From: Elysia marginata
Taxonomy: Eukaryota; Mollusca; Gastropoda; Plakobranchidae
Assembly (NCBI GenBank): GCA_019649035.1
Contig: BMAT01007957.1
Span: 305,264-342,919, forward strand
Length of the DNA stretch: 37,656 nucleotides
Direction: 5' to 3'
How positions within the stretch are numbered: position 1 is the stretch's first letter; each line of letters begins with the position of its first letter. The notes below the pieces were generated by a model. That model ran no database searches. It worked only from the letters and a program-made list of their open reading frames with translations, and was not told where the DNA came from. The position numbers were made by a program, and so were the translations under genes. Below are positions 25,928 to 35,479 of this stretch, piece by piece.

Positions 25928-25950
25928 TTGTGTGTGTGTGGGGGGGGGGG
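25928..25950. repeat. (TG)n followed by an 11-base G run
   Basis: TGTGTGTGTGTG runs directly into 11 consecutive G. It is short, length-variable simple sequence. Confidence 0.9.
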
Positions 25951-26049
25951 TTGTGAGGGTTTAAACAAAAGAATAATTATCTTGGGGACACATAATCTGT
26001 GAGTCATACCCTTGAAAACAAAAGAGCGGTCTGGCCAGATGCACGTATC

Positions 26050-26290
26050 TAGCACTTAATCCAGTCAACCTGGTGACGCCGCGGCAGCGAACCTGAGCTC
26101 CTCGGGCTACTACTACCCACATCGGCGCTACACTAAATACTAACTAGAGAGGTCGCCCTCCTTGCTTAGGCCGTGAGTACACATAGCGTAACTGAACGCG
26201 ATTCCAAGGCTGGGCACGTGCATGGGTGAGCGAAATGTCGATACCAGCGCCGGCACTCAACGCTACAGAGCTTGTGACACAGTTCCGTGT
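26050..26290. promoter_or_regulatory. GC/CpG-richer patch, possible regulatory island
   Basis: This patch stands out from its AT-rich surroundings by GC content and by CpG, including GACGCCGCGGCAGCG and CAGCGCCGGCACTCAACGC. Invertebrate promoters or exons can look like this, and so can a transposon end. No coding frame or TATA motif supports a specific reading. Confidence 0.3.
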
Positions 26291-26574
26291 ACGATTTTCT
26301 TCTTTTGTTTTAATCAGCGAGGTTCAATCGGTATAATTATTGTGCTCAATTTGGATATGTAAACACTCATTCTGTGTGTAACTCAGTTTTTTTTTCACAT
26401 TTTTTTCTCTATATGATCAATAATGTCATAGAGATATTGTAATCTTAGTTGTAGCGGCTGATTTTTTTCTAGTTGGTGCATGAGAACGTGTGTGTTAGTG
26501 AGGTTCTGTGCTCATAGGCTTTCGATGATAATGTGTATATGAATGAAAAGCTGGCAAAACATACTGACGCAGAG

Positions 26575-26780
26575 AGTGACGCACACACACAGACAGAGAG
26601 GCAGGCAGAGAAAGAGAGAAATATCAGGGAGACATATAGAACGTGGGAAGAAAAAAATAATGAAAAATGACTTACATGATAGTAAATAGATGGTGGAATC
26701 GGTGACTTTAAGTAATGATGAGGATGTGGAAGCAGAGAGTAAGAAACAGAAATGCCTCAATAGAGATTTAATTAAAGAGT

Positions 26781-26817
<37 letters not shown>

Positions 26818-27000
26818 AGAGAGATAACAAAGAGTTAGATAAAAGTAAGAAACAGAGAGAGAATTAGTTGAACACAAAAAGGGGCAAAAAATTACTAAAA
26901 TGGAGAGAGACATAGAGATAGAGGAATAAAGACAGACACAGAGAAAGAGAGAGACAGACAGACAGAGACGGACAGACAGACAGACAAATAGAGAGAAAGG
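26575..27000. repeat. purine-rich (GA)n and (GACA)n tract
   Basis: Contains a GA array at 26783-26814 and GACA/GACG units at about 26950-26990, in a strand-biased purine block. The 256-codon minus-strand frame that crosses it (26512-27282) is mostly translated CT and CTGT repeats. A single N lies at 27025. Confidence 0.9.
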
Positions 27001-27039
27001 AGAAAGCATGGAAACTGGAAAGAGNGCGATGGACCACAG

Positions 27040-27300
27040 AATAACAGAAGCATAGAACGAAGTCTCCAGGAACCCAGCGGAATGAAAACATGAGTTAACC
27101 TGAGTATCGTGGTGCCGTGTGGAAGCATCGCCAGCCCAAGCCCCGGTGTCAACACGCGTGAGTAGTTCAGCGTGAAAGGAGAGAGCCTGGTGAGTCATGG
27201 ACTCAGGTAAGCGCTGGTGACAAGCCTTTGACGCAGTGACAAATTTGCATAGACTACGGCATTGACTGTATGCACTGCGCATAAGACACTTCTGAGGGGC
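27040..27300 (+). promoter_or_regulatory. GC-richer patch with a consensus splice donor (candidate first exon)
   Basis: A non-repetitive, GC-richer patch contains ATGGACTCAG immediately followed by GTAAGC. CAG/GTAAG at 27204-27211 is a consensus 5' splice site. TGAGTC (27191-27196) and GACTCA (27200-27205) form an inverted repeat matching AP-1-type sites, and ATTTGCAT, an octamer motif, occurs at about 27243. These fit a regulatory region or a short first exon. All are short motifs that can arise by chance, and no matching acceptor exon was found. Confidence 0.25.
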
Positions 27301-27469
27301 ATCGTTTTGTATTAAAGTTGCGTAAATTACGTAAACTTATGATTTCGTTGTTTGTTTATTTTCTTTCTTTTTTTTCTTTTTTTGTCCTCATGCAAAGGAT
27401 GGACATGAGATAATTACTGACTATAAATATGTTCCCCATAATTATCGTTGCGTTAAGCACAGTGATTAG

Positions 27470-27631
27470 NNNNNNNNNNNNNNNNNNNNNNNNNNNNNNN
27501 NNNNNNNNNNNNNNNNNNNNNNNNNNNNNNNNNNNNNNNNNNNNNNNNNNNNNNNNNNNNNNNNNNNNNNNNNNNNNNNNNNNNNNNNNNNNNNNNNNNN
27601 NNNNNNNNNNNNNNNNNNNNNNNNNNNNNNN
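27470..27631. other. assembly gap (Ns) inside a TAG array
   Basis: 162 N. The left edge reads GATTAG and the right edge TAGTAGTAG, so the gap probably replaces an unresolved TAG microsatellite. Confidence 1.
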
Positions 27632-27654
27632 TAGTAGTAGTAGTAGCAGTAGTA
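27632..27654. repeat. (TAG)n microsatellite, right edge
   Basis: TAG units with one CAG variant adjoin the gap. Confidence 0.9.
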
Positions 27655-28160
27655 ACCGTATTTGGAAGAGGCAGAAGCAGTTTTTGTAGAACTTACTAGC
27701 ATTAAGTAACGTAACATCCGATACGTTGATACGAGTGCCTCCCAAAATATTTTTGAAATTGGAAAAAAAACTAGCACGTTCTTTAAAATTTCAATATCAT
27801 GACGATTTTATGTGGAATTTGTACCTAAGTCTCTAATGTGCAACGTTCCTGAGAGTAATAGGTGCGCAACTTTCTTCGTAAACCCACAAATATGAGTAAG
27901 GGTAAGAAGATACTTCTAGACTACTCAGTACTCGACTAACTCAGGGAACGTCATTAATATGTATCTCGTTACTGTGGTAAGTATTATGGTTAGGGTATTG
28001 ATTTAAACATGGCTCCATGTTGGAATACCACAAAGAACGAAAAATGAAGATGTCTTTACAATGACAGTAGAGAAAGAGACAGAGGTATAATACGAACAAG
28101 ATACAAAATAAGCCAGAATTTTATTAGTAAGGATGAGCAAATAAAAAAAGCCAGCGAGTG
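27655..28160. other. non-coding DNA, no gene recognised
   Basis: Unique-looking AT-rich sequence without supported coding frames. Confidence 0.5.
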
Positions 28161-28269
28161 AAAGAAACAGAGAGAGAGAGAGAGAGGGGGGGGGATATAG
28201 AGAAAGACGCTTAGAACAGAAAGAAGAGGAACAAAGATAGAAAAGCGAGAAAAAGAAAATTTAACGGGT

Positions 28270-28306
<37 letters not shown>

Positions 28307-29190
28307 AAGAAAGAGAGAGAGAAAGAGGGAGAGAGAGAGAGGGGTTAAGAAATAATTTTCAGAAGTAAAATATACGGTAACGAAGTTAAAAAAAATCAAA
28401 CCAGGAGGTAGGAGTTTCGGGGTAGAAGAAAGACAAAACAGAAAAAAAGAGACTGGCTGCGAGGGTATAAAGTTCCTAACTAGTCAAGATTGTCAGAGTA
28501 CGACACACTAAGTACTGGTAAGTACATGTATGTAAAGGATTGACAGGAGACGGGGCGGGGACTTTGGGCGTGAGATAGCTGGACATTCTGAGAGAGAGAC
28601 GAAAAGAATCATGAGAGAGGATTGTGATGAAAGAAGTGAAAAAAGATTAGCCCAAGGCAAAGACATGCCAATTGAGAGGGGAAGAGGATGTGAGTGAGGA
28701 AAATGTTGGCAAAAACGAGAAAGAGGCAGACAGACAGTAAGACAAGCAAAAAGTCAAATTTAACGGCGCAATTTTGCAGTAATAGATGCAAAAACAAGGA
28801 TAGATAGAAATACTGGGAAATCATATTTATGCAATGATAGCTAACGATAAGGAGAAAAGTAAAAAGATAAAAGAAAAAGAGAAAAAAAGATGAAAGAAGC
28901 CCAGAAAAGGTAATCAGCACAAGAGGAAGGGTTCAGAAAGAGTGAAAGAAAATTGGCAAAAAGAATCAATACAGTGGCGCCACAAAAGAACTTTAATAGT
29001 AAAGAAGAAGAGAGAGGGGTAGAAGACATTTGATAGAGAAATAAAGATAATCGAAAGAGGTAGAAGCGAGAGAGCGAGAGAGAGAGAGAGAAAGAGTGAG
29101 AGAGAGACGGAGAGAGATAGAGACAGACAGGCAGATAGACAGACAGACAGACAGAGACAGAGACAGGAAAAGACAGACAGACAGACACAG
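28160..29190. repeat. about 1 kb of purine-biased plus strand with GA and GACA arrays
   Basis: GA arrays lie at about 28168-28187 (followed by an 8-base G run), 28272-28302, 28314-28342 and 29066-29110. GACA/GATA arrays lie at about 29120-29190. Sequence between them is also strongly A/G biased. Minus-strand frames of 103-131 codons crossing it are Ser/Leu/Phe repeats and not genes. Confidence 0.85.
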
Positions 29191-30835
29191 TAGTATAAAG
29201 AAAAGGAGAAACTATCGAAACAGGTCGCCGAAACAAAAGTGCTAGACCTAAGGATCTCTAGTGAGATACAATGAGATCATAAAAAATAAGTATATAGAGG
29301 TAAAGAAAGACATATATAGAATTACGCTTTCACCTAGGCGGACAGAATTACGCAGCATAGATTTCATTAGAAAGGTTTGTTCGACAGCTAAGGGTGATGA
29401 CATTGAACCCGCCGGAAGTCTTTTGTGCTACATTAGTACAGTACAAGTACTCGTAGGGTTGTAATGAGACGTGAAGATTGTCGCGCACAGAGAGATGCCT
29501 ATGTCACCCACTCCCTGATCAAGCAACTGCGGGGCTGCTGAGGTTACGTTGCAAGGGAGTGGGTGAGAAGGAGGATGAGGCGGGAGGACGGGGGTGGCAG
29601 AAGGAAGCTGTTCATTTTAGTCGGTCGATGTGCGAGGCAAAACCAATTCAATTAATAACAAAAGGTCGGCGGATTGAATTCTGTTCCCGTAACCCGGTAA
29701 TGTTTTGTTTCCTTACGTTTCCAGTTTTACTTTCTTTACTTTTTATTGTAATTTGTTGGCCTTTTCTTTTACACAAAGGAGGTTTAAAATTTCCTACCTT
29801 TTTCAGCATTGTGTGAATCGAGAACTAAAGAACAGAGTAGAAGGTATATAGTGAAAGACGATTGATTATACACGGAGTAAAGAAAGGTAACATTTAAAAT
29901 CGAGTCTACCTTAAGGTAGCGTCGATTTTTTTCTATTTCGCAAAATCCACGGAGCTGGATAGATAGAAACCTGATATGTCCATAGTATTTATTTAGGAAA
30001 AAAAACATACATAATATTGTAATATTAGTTCAAGTAAACTGCTCGCCAATCAGGTTTTTATGTCATGTGGCAATCACTAAAATTCTTCGTCTTTTCGAGT
30101 GGATGGAGCTATGCATTTCACATCCTAAGAACGCTTACTTCTTGTTTTTTTTTATTCTAAGTGTCATTTAGGGCACTGAACAGCTTGGTGCATGGTATAC
30201 ATAAGTTAGGAACTCTAAAGCTCTTGGCGTTCGAATTTATTTCTTGATGTACAGCACACGATAAATAACATATAGTCTAATCTCTAGCAATCATGTCTCT
30301 GGAATAAACAGAACTTACAGGGTGCTAAAATGCATCAGGGTAAATCTATACTAACTGCCGCATATTCAAAAGTGATTTTCAAAATAAAAATAACGTTTAA
30401 CGAGAGCAACAAATCTTTTTTTATAAACCATGCAGATCGTTGAAATACAATTTAAATTTCCTCCTCCTTCACTGAGTTTTTGTTCCAGGTCTTTATTTTC
30501 GCTAAAACTAAGACTCAGCCTTTTTAAAAGTGAATCTAACACGCAAAAAGCTTACAGATTTCGTTGAGAATGATCTTATAAAGGGTCCAGACAAGGTCAA
30601 GATGTGGCTAGAGCCTCTTCAACGTTGTAAGAATTTTTTGGCACTGACACAGAGTGATGGGCATGATTGTATCTTATTCGTGTTCCTCAAGAAACATTTA
30701 ATACAATAAAAAACAGGCACTTCAAATTTGATGAATCCTAATACGTAAGCATTCAAGAGTGGCGTGAAAAAGACATGAAGGATCTCAGTTTCAAGCTGCA
30801 TGATATGTATTTTCATGATGCAATCTGCCCGCTTT
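29191..30835. other. non-coding DNA, no gene recognised
   Basis: A GC-richer section at about 29330-29700 contains a 112-codon plus-strand frame (29478-29816). It has a basic, Gly-rich first half and a hydrophobic segment near its C-terminus. I recognise no family. The hydrophobic part is encoded by T-rich DNA and may be chance. Confidence 0.4.
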
Positions 30836-30836
30836 T

Positions 30837-30876
30837 TCTTCTTCTTCTTCTTCTTCTTCTTCTTCTTCTTCTTCTT
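30837..30876. repeat. (CTT)n microsatellite
   Basis: About 13 CTT units ending in a T run. It yields polyleucine, polyphenylalanine or polylysine frames that are artefacts. Confidence 0.95.
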
Positions 30877-30879
30877 TTT

Positions 30880-32950
30880 TCTCAGTGTATTTGTTTCTCT
30901 CCCTTTCGCTGGTTCTCTCGCCTCCACACCCCTATCTTTCACTCTATCAGCTGTCGATATCTCCCTACTGGTCCTCTTTTATATTTGTTTTCATATTTAT
31001 TTATTTCTTACCTTACAAGAAGGCTCTGTAGTATCTCCAACCATTTGTTGCTTTTTGTTTTCTACAAAAACTTGTTTCATTTAACTTGGCAAAAGTTTGT
31101 GTTTTTATTACCGGGTGGTACGAGTTTCAAGTTATAGCTAGAATTACTTTCTCTAACGCAAATTGGCGACATGTCTTGACGAAAGTCCGCAATAGGCGGT
31201 GTGCATTTGTGGAGAATCAAATGAATGTGGCCGAAGACTTTTTAACAAGACCGAGCCCTCTCTATCTGTAGTATTAAAAACTGCTAGCATACTTTTACCT
31301 TCGCCGAGAGCGAATATATAGAAATTAAAGCCTTTTAATTTAACTTTTGCGGTTTGCCATTTTATGCTAGGAAAATAGAGAGCACCGTTAAACGTAAATC
31401 TGAAATTTTCTCACCTGTTGCTTTTTACTCCGGATATAGTCCACAAGGTCCAGAAATAAGAGAAAACTTTCCTTTTTGCACTTTCCTGTGTTTGTTATTA
31501 TTCCAAGGGCAGAAATGTTGAGATGTTTTACAGAGTTGAAGTAAAATCTTGTAAATCTTGTCAGGCCCAAATCTTTGATTGTGAGTTCTTTACATTTTTC
31601 TTCTATGAAGCGACCTACTAGTCCATCACAATATCATTTGGTTACTAATACAAAAAATCAAACGTTACACCACACTAGCTAGGATTGCTTCGAAATTCGA
31701 AGATTTTCTGCCTCCTTAAATCCATACAACAAGTACAAAATGAGTACATTCAACCAGATTTTTTATAATTTGAACTATTTAGAAACTGTGCGTGGCAAAA
31801 ATATATGGTAACAAATTATAAGCAAAGCCAAGAAGTCGCTTAAAGCTTTCAAATGACACTTTCGGAGACGGAATTACATATCGGCTTCATGTTTTTATTT
31901 CAAGTTATGGTTTTCGTAAAACACTTCTTTTTCTCACCAATTAGCCTCATAGTTGTTTTTTTTTTATTAGAGAAGGTTTCAAACAACCAAAGAGACACTC
32001 GCTTGCTTATACATATAATTGTAAATCACCATAGCCTTGACAACGTTCTCCCAACGGACTTGGTATAAACGACAAAATGGAAAGTTAACGATTGATTTTT
32101 TTCTAACAATTATGACGCGATATAAAAAAACAAGAATAAAACAAGGCTTAGAAGATGCCAAATCGAGCCTGCCAATACTAAACAACAATAATAATCGAGG
32201 TGGGGCGGAATTTAAAGACAACAATGAAGCAGGCGCTCACGCATGCGAGTAATCGCTGTAATTTGGAAATCGATTCTACACAAATAATACACGAAGTTTC
32301 CTGCCGTGGCTCCCTATTGATAGTCATAAGAAACAAAAAATGAGCTAAGGGCTAGAGCTTCAAGGAGAAAATAAAAAAGAGGAAAAATATTAGAGATAAC
32401 CACGACCTATTCGCAAAACTGTTCACAAAGCAAACAATCGATGTAAAAATCTATGTGGCGTGGAAGTAACGCGAGCACGTCAAAGACATCAAATGTCTAC
32501 ACTTAGCCATGCTCTTAATAATTGCGTAGATTTTTAGGCTTGTTAAACAAAAGCAAAAACAAAAAAACAAAAAACTCATGACTTTAGCGTAGGTGTCGCG
32601 CATTCAAAAAGTCACTTATGAAACTTTTGTCGTAATATAATATTGAAAGCACTAAGCTGTAATAAATTCCCTTCACATGTCGCTTACATTTTTCTTTCTC
32701 TACTCGATGTTTGTCCAACCAGTGTCCTCCAATATTTGATATCTTTTAACGAAATCAATGGGTATATAAATTAGTGCGCTTTACGGAAACTGAACGAGTG
32801 GTAAGGTTAGAAATAGGCAGTAAAAAGTGTCTTTGCCGTTAGGAATCTCCATGGTTACAAACTAAATTGCACGGAATTTATAGATAAGTGTTTGTATTTT
32901 TAGGCAAAGTCACTTTTTTAAAAAAGTTCTGAAATTTTAAAACACCAGTA
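30880..32950. other. AT-rich non-coding DNA, no gene recognised
   Basis: Open frames are all under about 82 codons outside the repeat and carry no recognisable motif. Confidence 0.5.
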
Positions 32951-32955
32951 TAAAT

Positions 32956-33062
32956 ACCACCATTACTACTACTACAACTATTACTACTACTATTACTACT
33001 ACTACTACCACTACTATTACTACTGCTACTACTACTGCTACTACTGCTGCTACGACTACGTG

Positions 33063-33103
<41 letters not shown>

Positions 33104-33126
33104 AGTACAACTACTGCCATTACTAC
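32956..33126. repeat. (ACT)n microsatellite
   Basis: Degenerate ACT/ATT/GCT units on the left, an interruption TACGACTACGTG near 33050-33062, then an almost perfect ACT array at about 33063-33103. Confidence 0.95.
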
Positions 33127-33349
33127 AACTTTCAGTATTATCAATTTAAAAACTTCTAAGATATTTCATTCTGCTGGTTTGGTTGATTGTAAAATTGAAG
33201 TAAAGTGCCTTCTTACATTTACTTTGGTATTTTTTCCTTCTTAATAGAACACAAGTACACCATAACAAACACTTTAGTGACTTTATATTGTCATAGTCGA
33301 CGTTTATCCAACGCGGTCCATGAAGTCCTTGCATGTGTCCTCCTTTAAA

Positions 33350-33690
33350 ACCATTGAATTATCCGCGTCTTCATTCACACAGCATCGCGTCCCATCTCCA
33401 CACTTCCCTAAGAACCGGTATACCGATCCATAGAATAATAATTTTACTACGGTGCTGGAGACACTGATTTAGAAGAGAGAGCAGCCCAGCCTCCTCTTCT
33501 GTCCTCCTGTCTCACTCACGATCTCTCTCTCTCCCCCTCTCTTTCTACGGCGACAAGGCAAGGGAAAGCAGAACCGCTCACGCTGGGGCAGCCAGACCGA
33601 GACAGACGCGCTGTAGGGCTAGACTTGCGGGTGAGCGCGCAGGAAGCAAGGCCGCGCTCTGAACAAGATGTTCAGTGAATGGGTGAGTAA
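33350..33690 (+). promoter_or_regulatory. GC/CpG-richer patch with short ATG frame ending at a splice donor (candidate promoter/first exon)
   Basis: The sequence becomes clearly richer in G, C and CpG than its neighbours, with GTGAGCGCGCAGG and AAGGCCGCGCTC near 33630-33660. A short CT run is included at about 33520-33545. Near its end ATG TTC AGT GAA TGG (33668-33682) runs directly into GTGAGT (33683-33688), a strong match to the metazoan 5' splice site. This arrangement would suit a CpG-rich promoter with a short first coding exon (MFSEW). Transcription and a downstream acceptor are not shown, so the reading is an inference. It is the best hint of a host gene in the window. Confidence 0.3.
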
Positions 33691-34011
33691 AGAGGTGACG
33701 CGCGTGCGACATCGCCAGCGACAACGGCCTTTGTGTGCGTGGTTGTGTGTCTGGAGAGGAAACCTATGAAAAAGCAATGCATGCGCACCAGGAGATGAAA
33801 GCTCCTCGTGTATTTTAAATTCAATTACGCGCTGGCTTCTTAATGTTTACGAAAAAAAGAAGACAATGAGAAAAAAGAAAGGGGGGCTTTTCTTACTGCA
33901 GAAAAAATGAGTTGCTTAAAAGACAACTAAACAAACAGCATCGCCGTGCAAGTATTTCTCTTTATCTACAACATATCGTAATTTGAAACTCTGAGGCAGT
34001 CTTTGTGTCTC
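33691..34011. other. non-coding DNA, no gene recognised
   Basis: If the preceding patch is a first exon, this is the start of its intron. No coding signal is visible. Confidence 0.4.
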
Positions 34012-34160
34012 TTTTTTTCTTTTTACCCCCCCCTCTCCCTCTTTTTCTCTCTCTCCCTCTCTCTTTTTGCTCTCTGCCTCTTTCTGTCTGTCTGTCTCTC
34101 TCTCTGTCTCTGTCTGTCTGTCTGTCTCTCTCTCTTCTCTTATCTTTCTCACTCTCTCAA
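34012..34160. repeat. (CT)n / (CTGT)n pyrimidine tract
   Basis: CT and CTGT units dominate, with CTGT repeats at about 34085-34130. Plus-strand Ser/Leu frames across it are artefacts. Confidence 0.95.
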
Positions 34161-34925
34161 AATTTCCAATGTGTTCTCCTTTCTTTATCGACTATTTCCT
34201 CCTTTCCTCGCTATCTCACTGCACGTTTATCACATGTTATATTTTGTATCCTTTACATTGGATTCAAACGTCACATCCTGTTTACGCCTCGTTTTCATCT
34301 TTTATTCTAAACTTTTAAACGATATTACTCTTTTTCCAGCATTCTGCTTTTTCATGTTTTTTTCTCCTTTTACTACTGCAGCACTTTGATCTAATTTTTT
34401 ACTCCGCTTATTCTTCTAACTCTTACTTCTTTTACATTTTCCCACCAGTGTGTTTGATGCTAAAAATACCAGAAGTACAAATGAATCGTTACCACTTGGA
34501 GAACGGCGTATCATTGAATGGATTTTTAAAAAGCCGTTTTAATGGGAGCAAAAAGGATATTTCACACGTGCAAAAATTTTTCACCGAGGATTATACGATG
34601 TCCTTAACCAAAGAAATGCATGCCTTAAAATCGGTCCTCCAAATCAGTTTTTCCATCGCTCTTTATTCAAATCTTGTTTGCACCTTTTAGCCTATAGTTT
34701 TTATACTTGTACCCCATCCTATTCTTATTATTTTGCTCTCCAACTTCTCGGCTAACCGTTTGCTGTACTCTCAGTCTGATTGACTGTCTACGCATGCGTA
34801 AAGCACTCTCTGAATCTGTAGCCCTCGCTTTGTTTATACTGCTTCTCCATCTATTTCTCTCTATCGTTTTTTCTTTCTTCCTATCTATTAGTCAATTTAG
34901 TACTGTAAATTTTCTTACATTTTTG
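34161..34925. other. T-rich non-coding DNA, no gene recognised
   Basis: An 80-codon plus-strand frame at 34448-34690 has balanced composition but no recognised motif. I looked for the missing N-terminal part of the Penelope-like protein here and did not see it. Confidence 0.4.
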
Positions 34926-34952
34926 ACTGGCTAAACTTTTGCACCTTGTCAA

Positions 34953-34989
34953 GATTTATAAGTTTCGGGCGACTGCCCTAATAAGATAG
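34953..34989 (-). ncRNA. type I hammerhead ribozyme, decayed left copy
   Basis: Read on the minus strand: CTTATTA (34979-34985) stands where CTGATGA is required. Stem II follows as GGGC-AGTC-GCCC (34967-34978). GAA (34964-34966) is intact. Stem III is ACTTATAAAT (34954-34963) and the cleavage-position C is at 34953. Stem I is not convincing in this copy. Two core bases differ from the required G5 and G8, so it should be inactive. It is recognisable mainly through its alignment with the right copy. Confidence 0.7.
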
Positions 34990-35185
34990 CTAGCTTGGCT
35001 GTGTTAAGCAACAGGACCGACTGGGTTGTGTTCACCAACAAGAACTTAAGAACATAATGCAAAAAATCTTCCCTAGACACATTTCAGGAACCTCTTTTTT
35101 CAGTATAGCAAGTTTTTCTTTATGTACAACAAGCAAGTCTTTTGTTGAACGCAACGCAGTCGACCATGTTGGTGAAATTACCCCA

Positions 35186-35234
35186 CCAGCCATCTGATGA
35201 GGGCAGCCGCCCTTAACTTATAAGTCATGGCTGG
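35186..35234 (+). ncRNA. type I hammerhead ribozyme, right copy (core partly mutated)
   Basis: All parts occur in the hammerhead order. Stem I is CCAGCCAT (35186-35193) with ATGGCTGG (35227-35234), eight perfect pairs. The conserved CTGATGA is at 35194-35200. Stem II is GGGC-AGCC-GCCC (35201-35212). The GAA position reads TTA (35213-35215). Stem III is the palindrome ACTTATAAGT (35216-35225), and C35226 is the nucleotide at the cleavage site. Very short palindromic stem III helices are typical of hammerheads in Penelope-like elements and related retroelements, which may act as dimers. Loss of G12, the proposed general base, predicts little or no self-cleavage. The motif lies about 250 bp upstream of PLE reverse-transcriptase sequence on the same strand, as expected for a 5' pLTR. 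Confidence 0.85.
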
Positions 35235-35308
35235 ACTCAAAATTTAGGAAAATATGACAATTATTACGCCCCTATAGTAGAGCACTCTACAAATTAGGAA
35301 TGAGGTTA

Positions 35309-35372
35309 GAGCGCAAAATTATCGTTTTTGCCTGCGAGCAATTGGCGTCTAAAGAAATGATAATTTGCGCTC
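35309..35372. repeat. hairpin between the hammerhead and the RT fragment
   Basis: GAGCGCAAAATTATC (35309-35323) is the reverse complement of GATAATTTGCGCTC (35359-35372) apart from one extra A. The similarity extends weakly on both sides, giving arms of about 20 bases around a 35-nt loop. It lies where the PLE leader or the start of its ORF would be. Confidence 0.6.
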
Positions 35373-35419
35373 TGATAGCATTACCAACTGTGTTATTTTA
35401 CCCTAAAACCTATAATATT

Positions 35420-35476
35420 TATCTATGAATCTATCTATCTATCTAAACATCTGCCTATCTATTTATCTGTCTATCT
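35420..35476. repeat. (ATCT)n microsatellite
   Basis: CTAT/ATCT units with AACATCTG and TTTATCTG interruptions, immediately before the recognisable reverse-transcriptase sequence. It may occupy the place of the missing N-terminal RT region. Confidence 0.9.
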
Positions 35477-35479
35477 AAA

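Larger units (their letters stand above)
34930..35250. repeat. imperfect inverted repeat of a PLE terminal region, each arm with a hammerhead motif
   Basis: The reverse complement of about 34930-35069 aligns with about 35106-35250. Matching blocks, in order outward from the centre, are a T-rich run followed by TTATGT, then AAGT, then TTGTTG with GAAC.CAAC, then CAGTCG..C.TGTTG, then the hammerhead core, then CAAAA with TTTAG. Over the 37-nt core (34953-34989 versus 35190-35226) 30 bases agree by eye. The unpaired centre is roughly 40 bases. This fits head-to-head partial copies of a PLE terminal repeat (pLTR). PLE insertions are known for truncated tandem and inverted copies. The alignment is by eye and the outer limits are approximate. 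Confidence 0.75.

Noticed and set aside
26512-27282. 256-codon minus-strand frame, the longest in the window
   Set aside because: It is mostly translated CT/CTGT repeat, contains an N, and has no domain.
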